Notes: generated by a model not told the origin, from the letters alone. Positions 1-5,508 are shown, counted from the stretch's first letter. The stretch is DNA of 7,206 nt from an uncultured Clostridia bacterium (GCA_945485605.1 CALYSG010000094.1:1-7206), one strand, 5' to 3'. Translations and numbers: made by a program.

Positions 1-1092
1 TTCAAGCGTGCGGATATCGAACTCATCATCGCCCTCATCAAGCTCGAATTCGTTGCTTTCTGCCTCTTCAGTGCTGCTCTCGGCGGCTCTGACCTTCGCA
101 AGGATCTCCTCGAAGAGCGCATTGTCGCTCTCGAGAAGCTTCCTTACGTTGTCCCTTCCCTGTCCGAGCTTTGCGTCATTGTAGGCAAACCAGGCACCGC
201 TCTTCTTGATTATACCGAGATCTGACGCGACATCGACAAGCTCTCCCGCGCGCGAGATGCCCTTGCCATAGAGAATGTCGAATTCAGCCGTTTTGAAAGG
301 CGGCGCGACTTTGTTTTTGACGATCTTGCACCTTACGCGGTTGCCGTAAATGTCGTTGCCGTTCTTGAGCTGGTCAGCTTTTCTGACATCTATCCGCACA
401 GAGGCGTAGAACTTAAGCGCACGGCCGCCCGTCGTGACCTCGGGGTTGCCGTAACTTATTCCTACCTTCTCACGCAGCTGGTTGATGAAGATAACTATCG
501 CGTTGCTCTTTGAGATGACCGCGGAGAGCTTTCTCATTGCCTGTGACATAAGCCTTGCCTGCACGCCGACGCTGTTCTGGCCCATATCGCCCTCGATCTC
601 CTGCTTCGGAACGAGAGCCGCGACCGAGTCGATGACTATCACGTCGATCCCGCCCGAGCGGGCAAGCGTCTCGCATATCTCGAGTGCATCTTCTCCGCAG
701 TCGGGCTGAGAGACCAACAGTTCGTCTATATTTACACCGAGTGCCTTCGCGTAGACCGGATCGAGCGCGTGTTCGGCATCAATAAACGCCGCCTGACCGC
801 CGATCTTCTGCACCTCCGCGATTATATGTAACGCCACGGTAGTCTTACCGGATGATTCGGGCCCGAAGATCTCGGTGATCCTTCCGCGCGGAACACCGCC
901 GATGCCGAGCGCGCGGTCGAGCGAAATAGAGCCGGTGCTGACTGCCTGAACATTCATATGCTTATTCGCGCCGAGCTTCATTATCGTGCCTTCGCCGAAA
1001 TCCTGCTCAAGCTGCTTAATTGCCGTATCGAGCGCCTTCTGCTTTGCGCTTCTTTCATCGAGTTCGGGAGCCGCCTTCTTCGTTGCCTTCAT
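1..1092 (-). CDS. recA: RecA recombinase (3' end beyond window)
   Basis: This gene encodes the DNA-dependent ATPase that forms filaments on single-stranded DNA, catalyses strand exchange and triggers LexA self-cleavage in the SOS response. The reading frame is open from the ATG at 1092 to base 1, giving 364 codons without a stop, so only the last few residues are missing. Visible motifs are Walker A GPESSGKT (residues 77-84), the FIDAEHALDP segment with the catalytic glutamate (E107), Walker B VIVIDS (151-156), the L1 region EGDMGQNSVGVQARLMSQ and the L2 region INQLREKVG...VTTGG (204-223). The tail from about residue 338 is strongly acidic, as in other RecA proteins. The start is supported by a GAGG Shine-Dalgarno at 1104-1101, 8 nt before the ATG, and by the promoter at 1126-1154. 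The gene is transcribed divergently from the holin cassette at 1374. Confidence 0.98.
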   Translation of the reverse strand, partial: MKATKKAAPELDERSAKQKALDTAIKQLEQDFGEGTIMKLGANKHMNVQAVSTGSISLDRALGIGGVPRGRITEIFGPESSGKTTVALHIIAEVQKIGGQAAFIDAEHALDPVYAKALGVNIDELLVSQPDCGEDALEICETLARSGGIDVIVIDSVAALVPKQEIEGDMGQNSVGVQARLMSQAMRKLSAVISKSNAIVIFINQLREKVGISYGNPEVTTGGRALKFYASVRIDVRKADQLKNGNDIYGNRVRCKIVKNKVAPPFKTAEFDILYGKGISRAGELVDVASDLGIIKKSGAWFAYNDAKLGQGRDNVRKLLESDNALFEEILAKVRAAESSTEEAESNEFELDEGDDEFDIRTLE

Positions 1093-1125
1093 TTTTATTT
1101 CCTCATTTCTTTCGTTTTCGGTATG

Positions 1126-1154
1126 ATTATACTACCGTTTTCGCGGTTTGTCAA
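1126..1154 (-). promoter_or_regulatory. recA sigma-A promoter with inverted repeat in spacer
   Basis: On the minus strand a perfect -35 TTGACA (1154-1149) and a perfect -10 TATAAT (1131-1126) are separated by 17 nt, about 34 nt upstream of the recA ATG. Inside the spacer is the inverted repeat ACCG-CGAAAA-CGGT, which could be an operator. I see no Gram-positive LexA box of the GAAC-N4-GTTC type between the -35 and the start codon. The promoter match is direct; the operator role of the inverted repeat is a guess. Confidence 0.9.
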
Positions 1155-1299
1155 GGGCTTTGCGAATGTTTTTTTCTTAAAACGGAATTTTTTGAGCATT
1201 TTAAGTGCGCAGTCAGCTTTAAAATATCTGATTTGGAATAAATCACTGACAGAAACCCGTCAGTATCCGATGAAAAAAATGAGGTAAGATTTTATCGGG

Positions 1300-1377
1300 A
1301 TGGCAGTGCGGCGCTGTCTGAAAGGATCGTATTTTATGTATAACCATGGTTTTTCAAGACCGGAGGTCGCCGTATGA
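1300..1377 (+). CDS. Possible short leader ORF upstream of holin cassette
   Basis: A short frame ends with TGA at 1375-1377, overlapping the ATG of the next gene at 1374 as ATGA. It can start at ATG 1300 (25 aa) or at ATG 1336 (13 aa, MYNHGFSRPEVAV). The 1336 start has a plausible AAAGGA about 10 nt upstream (1321-1325); the 1300 start has only a distant GAGG at 1281-1284. The GGAGG of the next gene lies inside this frame, which would suit translational coupling. I recognise no family. It may be a real mini-gene, a leader peptide or the tail of a decayed phage gene. Chance is also possible at this length. Confidence 0.3.
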   Translation: MAVRRCLKGSYFMYNHGFSRPEVAV

Positions 1378-1652
1378 CCTGGGAGATCGTCGCGGGGGTT
1401 ACCGCGCTGATCGCCACTGTCATATCTGTTCTGTCCGTTGCCGTGAAGATAAACCGCACGCTGGTGCTCCTTGAGGCGGCAGTCGAATGGCTCGGAAAGC
1501 TGACCGAGGCGCAGAATGAAAAGAACAAGAGCTTTGAGAAAAGGCTGTCGGGTTGCGACCGCCGACTGTTGCTTCTCGAGGCGCAGAAAAGCAAAAAAAG
1601 CTCCTCCGGCGGATTTTCGGAGGAAGAAAGGAGCTATCTTTATGAATCTTAA
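1374..1652 (+). CDS. Small membrane/coiled-coil protein of phage holin cassette
   Basis: This 92-aa protein begins MTWEIVAGVTALIATVISV, a single hydrophobic helix at about residues 4-25. An amphipathic region follows (about 28-75) with spaced leucines and charges that looks like a coiled coil, and then a serine/lysine-rich end. The layout resembles small proteins encoded immediately before holins in clostridial prophages, loosely comparable with XhlA-like proteins but with the membrane helix at the N-terminus. The start has a strong GGAGG (1362-1366) with 7-nt spacing. The gene overlaps the next one by 11 bp (1642-1652), so the two are translationally coupled. A likely role is as a partner or regulator of the holin at the membrane; this is inferred from position and shape, not from a catalytic motif. 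Confidence 0.75.
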   Translation: MTWEIVAGVTALIATVISVLSVAVKINRTLVLLEAAVEWLGKLTEAQNEKNKSFEKRLSGCDRRLLLLEAQKSKKSSSGGFSEEERSYLYES

Positions 1653-1851
1653 GGCCAAACTGACTTCGCGAAAGTTCTGGGTAACGCTGATAAGCCTTCT
1701 TACCGGAGTAGCACAGCTTTTCGGTGCTGACGGCGACCTTGTTTCGGTCATTTCCGGGGCAGCGTTGGCGCTCGTCCCGGTCGTCATTTACGTTCTGTCG
1801 GAGGGACGTATTGACGCGGCGAGCGCCGGCACGAACGACAATAAGGAATAA
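1642..1851 (+). CDS. Phage-type holin
   Basis: This 69-aa protein has a basic N-terminus (MNLKAKLTSRKFW), a first hydrophobic segment at about residues 12-28, a short acidic turn (GADGD), a second hydrophobic segment at about 33-52 and a hydrophilic tail with EGRIDAA. The opening K-x-FWV-x-LIS and the Y-hydrophobic-EG-x-x-DAA ending are typical of small two-helix holins in Firmicutes phages, which form holes in the cytoplasmic membrane and let endolysin out. I chose ATG 1642 because AAGGAG at 1628-1633 is 8 nt upstream and the hydrophobic segments start right after it; in-frame codons further upstream belong to the preceding gene in another frame. No amidase, lysozyme or other lysin follows: the next 530 bp are non-coding repeats. 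It is therefore an orphan holin, either a prophage remnant or a domesticated gene. Confidence 0.75.
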   Translation: MNLKAKLTSRKFWVTLISLLTGVAQLFGADGDLVSVISGAALALVPVVIYVLSEGRIDAASAGTNDNKE

Positions 1852-1901
1852 GAAAAAAGGTAATATCCGACCAAAAAAATGTTTAAAGCAAAGGCTCCCT
1901 C

Positions 1902-2164
1902 CCGGAGGGCGGGCAGTGCCCGCGCCCCTGACTCGCATTTTATTCACTGAAGGGTGAAGCCTTCACCCGGAGGCAGGCGGTGCCCGCGCCCCTGACGCGC
2001 GGTTTATTCACTGAAAGGTGAGGATTTCACCCGGCGGCAGGCAGTGCCTGCACCCCTGACTCGCATTTTATTCACCGAAGGGCAAAGACCTCACCCGAAG
2101 GCAGGCGGTGCCTGCACCCAAACCTCGCGGATTATTCACCGAAGGGCAAAGACCTCACCCGAAG
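1902..2164. repeat. Four-copy 64-bp palindromic tandem repeat
   Basis: Four head-to-tail units lie at 1902-1966 (65 nt), 1967-2030, 2031-2094 and 2095-2158 (64 nt each), and a fifth breaks off after CCGAAG at 2159-2164. Each unit holds a hairpin with 6-nt arms and a 3-nt loop. The arms are GCGGGC/GCCCGC in unit 1, GCAGGC/GCCTGC in units 3 and 4, and GCAGGC/GCCCGC in unit 2. A second inverted repeat spans each unit border, best in unit 1 as GGGTGAA-GCC-TTCACCC (1952-1968). The array fills the space between the convergent holin and jag genes. A 64-bp period is not a multiple of three, which argues against coding. It resembles REP/BIME-type intergenic repeats in kind; I recognise no named family. 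Confidence 0.9.
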
Positions 2165-2203
2165 CTGATATTGACCTAAAAAAGAGGGCTAAATCCCCAT
2201 AAC

Positions 2204-2264
2204 GGCGCTTTCTTTTTGCAAAGCTTTTTCTTTTGTGCCTGCTATGGGCAAAAGAAAAAGCGCC
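2204..2264. repeat. Large nested inverted repeat, possible bidirectional terminator
   Basis: Arms GCTTTTTCTTTTG (2223-2235) and CAAAAGAAAAAGC (2249-2261) form a perfect 13-bp stem with a 13-nt loop. A second upstream copy of the left arm, GGCGCTTT at 2204-2211, can instead pair with AAAGCGCC at 2257-2264, so two foldings compete for the right arm. The element lies in the spacer between the convergent holin and jag genes, where a two-way terminator would be expected. T-rich tracts are part of the arms rather than placed after the stem, so terminator function is uncertain. Confidence 0.5.
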
Positions 2265-2338
2265 GAAGACTTTTACAAGCGTTATTTCTGTTCACAAGAC
2301 GGCATTTTCGGCGAGCAACCGGCGAAAAAAGGCAAGCG

Positions 2339-2362
2339 GAGACTTTCTTAAAAGAAAGTCTC
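2339..2362 (-). terminator. Hairpin behind jag, probable operon terminator
   Basis: Arms GAGACTTTC (2339-2347) and GAAAGTCTC (2354-2362) give a perfect 9-bp stem with a 6-nt loop, 21 nt past the jag stop codon. On the minus strand a run of six T follows only after about eight further bases, so as a Rho-independent terminator it is imperfect. Its place directly behind the last gene of the operon is the main argument for the function. Confidence 0.5.
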
Positions 2363-2383
2363 TGCTGAAATTATTCTTATAGC

Positions 2384-3046
2384 TTACTCTGCGGTCCTCT
2401 TTTTGCTTCCGTCGTCAAGGTACATAACCACTTTACGGTTGCCGTCGCTTCCTATAGAGTTCGTTGCGACACCGTCGATCTTCTGCACCTCCGAATGGAT
2501 TATGCGACGCTCATAGGGAGTCATGGGCTCAAGCATAACACTCTTCTTGTAGCGGAGAACCTTGTCCGCCATCTTTCTCGCAAGTGCACGGAGAGCCTCC
2601 TCACGCTTCGCACGGTAGCCTTCTACATCAATGGTCACGCGCACGAATTTGTGCTTTTCTCCGTCTTCTCTCTTATTCGCCGCAAGGTTCGCAAGGTACT
2701 GGACCGAGTCGAGCGTATCACCGTGGTGACCTATGAGAACGCTCGCACCCTCGCCCGTGACCGATATGAGCTTATCGTCGTTGTCCCCGTCCGTCATCGT
2801 TACCTCTGCCTCTATCTGCATATCGGCAAGCAGGTTCTTCACGAATTCGAGAGCGGTATACTCTCCGCCGAGAGTATAGGTTGCAAGGACCTTTGCGGGA
2901 GCGGCACCGATGCCGAAGATCCCTCTTCTCGGCTCTTCAAGAACCGTATATTCTATCTCGTCAGCCGACGGAGCTCCGAGCTCCGCGACCGCGCGGGCGA
3001 CCGCATCCGCGACCGTCTTTGCTGTTACGGTAATTTCCTTTTTCAC
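2384..3046 (-). CDS. jag: Jag/KhpB RNA-binding protein (SpoIIIJ-associated)
   Basis: Jag (KhpB/EloR) is a cytoplasmic RNA-binding protein, normally encoded next to yidC, that partners KhpA and affects cell elongation and division in several Firmicutes. From GTG 3046 the product is 220 aa. It has a Jag-N domain (about 1-55, with EEPRRGIFGIGAAPAKV at 37-53), a KH domain with the GHHG loop (106-109) followed by DTLDSVQYLANL, and a C-terminal R3H domain with TPYERRIIH, whose R and H are at about 181 and 184. I prefer GTG 3046 over GTG 3067: GGAG (3058-3055) stands 8 nt before it, and the resulting MKKEITVTAKTV matches the family N-terminus, while the upstream codon lacks a good binding site. The gap to yidC is 66 nt. 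It is the last gene of the operon; mnmE and mnmG, its frequent followers, are absent. Confidence 0.95.
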   Translation of the reverse strand: MKKEITVTAKTVADAVARAVAELGAPSADEIEYTVLEEPRRGIFGIGAAPAKVLATYTLGGEYTALEFVKNLLADMQIEAEVTMTDGDNDDKLISVTGEGASVLIGHHGDTLDSVQYLANLAANKREDGEKHKFVRVTIDVEGYRAKREEALRALARKMADKVLRYKKSVMLEPMTPYERRIIHSEVQKIDGVATNSIGSDGNRKVVMYLDDGSKKRTAE

Positions 3047-3112
3047 TGCTGTATCTCCAAAAATCACACAAGTAGTATTTTTAGCGCTGTCCGTTCATTG
3101 CGCTCCGGTGTT

Positions 3113-4312
3113 TCAGTTGTCCTTTTTTTCCTCGGTATTTTCTTTTCCGTCGTCCTTGACCGGAGCGTTTTCAAGCCTGTCCTTGAGAATGTTCTGCTCT
3201 TTTTCAGCCTCGGTCGGCTCGTCGGCGGGTCTTTCACCCGGAGTGTCGTCATACCTTCCGCCCTTTGCTCCGACGAAGGTCGGGTAAGGCTCGTCGTCAT
3301 CGTCTTCCTCGTGATGGCGCCGGTAGCCGTCGGGCTTCGCTTCAAGGTCACGCTCGGCGGGTGTAGGCGTTCCGCCCTTACCCTTAAGTTCCCTTTCCGC
3401 TTTCTTGACATCCTCGTCTGTTACGACGGGAAGCGGCATCGCCTTATGAATGATGAACTGTTTCAGAGTTCCGATAACACTCTTGAACATCCAGTATATA
3501 CCGATCGCGGCGGGGACCTTGAATGCGATCCAGACCGAGAAGAGCGGCATCGTGATGTCCATCACCCAGTTCGAGCAGCCCGCCTGCTTGTCTCCCGCGA
3601 CCGCGGGCTGATAGGTGAACTTTCTCGTCAGTCTCATCGACAGGAAAGAAAGCACGCCCGTAAGGATCGGGACGAGCAGAAGGATCTCCCAGCGTAAGCC
3701 GGGCGTCTCGCCAAGATTTATCCCCAGAACATTGAAGTCGGGGAATTGTGTGATGTGTGCCTCAAGGTCAGCCATTTCGGCGGCACCGAGTCCGCGCTGG
3801 GCGAAATAGTCGATGCCGAATTTGCCGTAAGCGTCCGTAACGAGCGAGACGAGCTTTATCGACCCCGTCTGCGCGCCGGCAAGGCTTGAAGCAAACATAT
3901 TTTTAAGTCCCTCGATAGTAGAGGGCGCAAGCTGTACGACATACTCAAGCGGGTAGATGACCACCTGGTAAAGGATCAGGATGATCGGAAGCTGGATAAG
4001 CGTGGGAAGGCAGCCGGCAAACTGATTGAAGTTCTCCTGACGGTAAAGCTCCTGTATCTCTGTCTGCATTTTCTGTTGCGTAACGGCGTCGGTCCTTCCG
4101 GCATATTTCTTGCGGATAGCCATTTCCTTCGGTCGAAGGCTCGCCTGCTTGATCGAATTTTTCTGCTGCTTGATGCCAAGCGGCAGCATCGCGATCTCGA
4201 CCAAGACCGCAAAAATGAGCAGAACGAGCAGATAGTTGCCCGCCCAGCTGTCCATCCATGCAAGGAAGAATCCTATTCCCTGGTAGATGGGGTTGAGTAA
4301 CTGATTCAGCAT
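3113..4312 (-). CDS. yidC: YidC/OxaI-family membrane protein insertase
   Basis: The 399-aa protein inserts and folds membrane proteins alone or with SecYEG. It is the short Gram-positive form without the large periplasmic domain. Membrane segments lie at about 26-46, 100-127, 207-226, 251-267 and 268-286. The C1 cytoplasmic hairpin (about 47-99, IKQQKNS...RPKEMAIRKKYAG) and the signature CLPTLIQLPIILILYQ (101-116) are family hallmarks. A long external loop (about 128-206) sits between segments 2 and 3, and a hydrophilic tail (290-399) carries an acidic run EEDDDDE (335-341). There is no lipoprotein signal. The residue aligned by eye with the conserved groove arginine (R73 in B. subtilis SpoIIIJ) is E39. 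The ATG at 4312 is the only plausible start; upstream in-frame codons contain no ATG, GTG or TTG. Its Shine-Dalgarno is separated from it by a hairpin (4322-4338). Confidence 0.97.
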   Translation of the reverse strand: MLNQLLNPIYQGIGFFLAWMDSWAGNYLLVLLIFAVLVEIAMLPLGIKQQKNSIKQASLRPKEMAIRKKYAGRTDAVTQQKMQTEIQELYRQENFNQFAGCLPTLIQLPIILILYQVVIYPLEYVVQLAPSTIEGLKNMFASSLAGAQTGSIKLVSLVTDAYGKFGIDYFAQRGLGAAEMADLEAHITQFPDFNVLGINLGETPGLRWEILLLVPILTGVLSFLSMRLTRKFTYQPAVAGDKQAGCSNWVMDITMPLFSVWIAFKVPAAIGIYWMFKSVIGTLKQFIIHKAMPLPVVTDEDVKKAERELKGKGGTPTPAERDLEAKPDGYRRHHEEDDDDEPYPTFVGAKGGRYDDTPGERPADEPTEAEKEQNILKDRLENAPVKDDGKENTEEKKDN

Positions 4313-4345
4313 TTTTTTCGTTACCGCGAAAAGCGGTATCCTCTC
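4313..4345 (-). promoter_or_regulatory. yidC ribosome binding site bridged by a hairpin
   Basis: On the minus strand GAGAGGA (4345-4339) is the only good Shine-Dalgarno before yidC but ends 26 nt from the ATG. Between them is a perfect hairpin with arms TACCGC and GCGGTA and loop TTTTC (4338-4322). Folding it removes 17 nt and leaves an effective spacing of 9 nt, which is optimal. No alternative start codon in frame explains the distance. That the ribosome skips the folded hairpin is an inference; such cases are known elsewhere, for example phage T4 gene 38. Confidence 0.6.
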
Positions 4346-4400
4346 GATTTATTTTGAGTCCCTGTCATTGTCCGTGATAAAGAGATTATTTTGCGGTGTC

Positions 4401-4655
4401 TCACTGCCCGTTTTTCCGATCGCGGTCTCTTTTCTTTTTATTTATCGGTACCGGGTCATATCCTCCGCGGCAGAACGGATTACAGCGGAGAATGCGCCAG
4501 ACCGAGAGTCCGAGACCCGCGAAAAAGCCCCATTCCGAAAACGCCTCTATGGCGTAAGCCGAGCATGTCGGCGTGAACCGACAGCACGGGCCTCCTTTTA
4601 AAGGTGAGATACAGCGCTGATATAAGCGGATAAACCAGATACAGACGTGCTTCAT
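4401..4655 (-). CDS. yidD: YidD membrane protein insertion efficiency factor
   Basis: This 84-aa cysteine-rich protein is thought to assist YidC-dependent membrane insertion from the inner face of the membrane. The family signatures are clear: PCCRFTPTCSAYAIEA (residues 23-38) and RCNPFCRGGYDPVP (57-70). A short amphipathic N-terminus (MKHVCIWFIRLYQRCISPL) could bind the membrane. Seven cysteines are present (5, 15, 24, 25, 31, 58, 62). The length is usual for the family, and the tail is basic (KKKRDRDRKNGQ). The ATG lies 6 nt after the rnpA stop with only a weak AGG before it, so translation probably depends on coupling to rnpA. An 88-nt gap separates it from yidC, its functional partner. 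Confidence 0.96.
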   Translation of the reverse strand: MKHVCIWFIRLYQRCISPLKGGPCCRFTPTCSAYAIEAFSEWGFFAGLGLSVWRILRCNPFCRGGYDPVPINKKKRDRDRKNGQ

Positions 4656-4661
4656 AGCCTG

Positions 4662-5048
4662 TCAGACCGTTTGACGAAGTGTCAGCCCGAGCGCCGAAAA
4701 GGCGACCGAAAGCTCGCGGGCTATATCGGTGCTTTTTGCGCCGACAGCCGCGTTTCTCGCTCCGAATACGATGAGATTCCCGGTCTTTATCGGAGATTCC
4801 TTGCAGGCAGCGCGGTAGCCCTCCCTGATGATCCTTCGCACACGGCTGCGCGTGACGGCGCTTCCGAGCTTTTTTGAGACCGAGATACCCGTCCGGTTGA
4901 TATATTCCTTGCGGGGGTTCGCCATCATTCTGCGCTTTGCCGTGTAGTCGGGCAAAACGTAGACGGCAACATAGCTCCCGCGGAAGCGTTTCCCTTTTTT
5001 AAACGCCTTTCCGAACAGGTGGTTTTCAGTAATTGTCGTGTACTTCAT
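4662..5048 (-). CDS. rnpA: Ribonuclease P protein component
   Basis: The 128-aa basic protein binds the catalytic RNase P RNA and aids 5' maturation of precursor tRNAs. The N-terminus MKYTTITENHLFGKAFKKGK is typical, followed by the strand region SYVAVYVLP and the diagnostic segment TGISVSKKLGSAVTRSRVRR (53-72), continuing IIREGYR. Two positions that are usually asparagine in this RNR motif (GNAVxRNR) are serine here, at residues 63 and 68; serine at the second place is not rare in Clostridia as far as I recall. About 15 residues around 36-51 (TAKRRMMANPRKEYIN) look like a slightly extended loop. No strong Shine-Dalgarno precedes the ATG (CCGGA abuts it), in keeping with low expression. The gene follows an intergenic terminator that separates it from rpmH. 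Confidence 0.96.
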   Translation of the reverse strand: MKYTTITENHLFGKAFKKGKRFRGSYVAVYVLPDYTAKRRMMANPRKEYINRTGISVSKKLGSAVTRSRVRRIIREGYRAACKESPIKTGNLIVFGARNAAVGAKSTDIARELSVAFSALGLTLRQTV

Positions 5049-5105
5049 TCCGGTTTTCTGTTAGCTTCCGATAAAATAAAAATAATGTTGCCTTTGTCTT
5101 TTACC

Positions 5106-5150
5106 GAAAAAGCCGACACCCCGACATGGGCTGTCAGAAGGGGAGTCGGC
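5106..5150 (-). terminator. Internal Rho-independent terminator between rpmH and rnpA
   Basis: Reading the minus strand, outer arms GCCGAC (5150-5145) and GTCGGC (5117-5112) pair. After a T-T mismatch, CCCC (5143-5140) pairs with GGGG (5122-5119), and a small inner stem GACA/TGTC closes the loop. TTTTTC follows immediately (5111-5106). It stands 58 nt before rnpA and well behind the rpmH stop, so it should let L34 be made in excess over the low-abundance RNase P protein while part of the transcripts read through to the rest of the operon. Confidence 0.8.
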
Positions 5151-5156
5151 AAATTC

Positions 5157-5201
5157 AGCTGCGCGCCGCGCAGCTTTTCAAACAAGCTCCCGCGGCAGCT
5201 T
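5157..5201 (-). promoter_or_regulatory. Alternative hairpins before the rpmH/rnpA terminator
   Basis: The first structure past rpmH on the minus strand is AAGCT-N8-AGCTT (5201-5184). The second is a perfect 8-bp stem AGCTGCGC-GGC-GCGCAGCT (5175-5157). GCCGCG in the loop of the first (5196-5191) can pair instead with CGCGGC (5170-5165) in the second, so the two foldings exclude each other. This could tune the terminator that follows or stabilise the rpmH 3' end. The pairing is seen; the role is inferred. Confidence 0.4.
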
Positions 5202-5206
5202 AAAAA

Positions 5207-5341
5207 TCAGTAAGAAAGTCTTTTTCTGCCTTTAGCGCGTCTTCTCTTGAGAACGTTTCTGCCGTCGGCGGTAGCCATTCTTTTTCTGAATCCGTGTTCT
5301 TTCTGTCTCTGTCTCTTTTTAGGCTGGTAAGTTCTGAGCAT
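5207..5341 (-). CDS. rpmH: 50S ribosomal protein L34
   Basis: This 44-aa, very basic protein begins MLRTYQPKKRQRQKEHGFRK and ends RRAKGRKRLSY. It covers the whole L34 family with the canonical GFRKRMATADGRNVLKRRRA core. It is a structural component of the large ribosomal subunit. The ATG at 5341 is preceded by a strong GGGAGG (5354-5349) with 7-nt spacing; the frame is open further upstream, but that part has no L34 similarity. It is the first gene of the operon, about 70 nt behind its promoter. In many bacteria dnaA and oriC lie just upstream; here a hairpin and a peptide/surface-protein pair are found instead. Confidence 0.99.
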   Translation of the reverse strand: MLRTYQPKKRQRQKEHGFRKRMATADGRNVLKRRRAKGRKRLSY

Positions 5342-5418
5342 GTCTGCACCTCCCTCAAATGGTGTTTCTGATTGCCGGAAGCCGATAATATTTCCGCTTT
5401 TACACAATGACAGCTTAT

Positions 5419-5448
5419 ATTATAACCGAATATGCCCCGTTTTGTCAA
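5419..5448 (-). promoter_or_regulatory. Promoter of the rpmH operon
   Basis: On the minus strand a perfect -35 TTGACA (5448-5443) and a perfect -10 TATAAT (5424-5419) are spaced by 18 nt. The expected transcript starts near 5412 and has a leader of about 70 nt before the rpmH ATG. Like the recA promoter, it has CCC before TTGACA, consistent with the same housekeeping sigma factor. Confidence 0.88.
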
Positions 5449-5508
5449 GGGTTATCGAAAAATTTTGTGCATATTCGGGCAAAAATAAAGGCTCATATAT
5501 AAATAAGG

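Noticed and set aside
1245..1264. ACTGAC-N8-GTCAGT hairpin as terminator
   Set aside because: The stem is only 6 bp with an 8-nt loop and no T tract follows; no gene ends nearby.
1155..1299. Plus-strand promoter for the holin cassette
   Set aside because: TAAAAT (1220-1225) and TAAGAT (1285-1290) resemble -10 boxes but neither has an acceptable -35 at 16-18 nt; a promoter may exist but I cannot place it.
1516..1641. Upstream ATG extending the holin to 111 aa
   Set aside because: The extension is another frame of the preceding gene, lacks a binding site, and would put a charged stretch before the holin helices; ATG 1642 has AAGGAG at the right distance.
1260..1947. Minus-strand open frames of about 175 codons over the holin cassette
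   Set aside because: The plus-strand genes have good binding sites and recognisable features; the minus frames overlap each other, have no family resemblance and run into the non-coding spacer.
1902..2164. CRISPR array
   Set aside because: The whole 64-bp unit repeats with similar divergence throughout; there are no conserved short repeats separated by unique spacers, and no cas genes.
3044..3067. GTG 3067 as jag start (227 aa)
   Set aside because: It has no Shine-Dalgarno; GTG 3046 has GGAG at 8 nt and gives the typical Jag N-terminus.
2495..3697. Long plus-strand open frame of 400 codons
   Set aside because: It lies antisense to jag and yidC, whose products match their families end to end; the plus-strand product is rich in R, S and V with no recognisable domain, a shadow of codon bias.
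4346..4400. Separate promoter for yidC in the yidD-yidC gap
   Set aside because: Only weak partial matches (TTATCA with CAAAAT) are present on the minus strand.
5342..5508. oriC/DnaA boxes upstream of rpmH
   Set aside because: I looked for TTATCCACA and close variants; only TTATCGAAA is present and dnaA is absent, so an origin is not supported.
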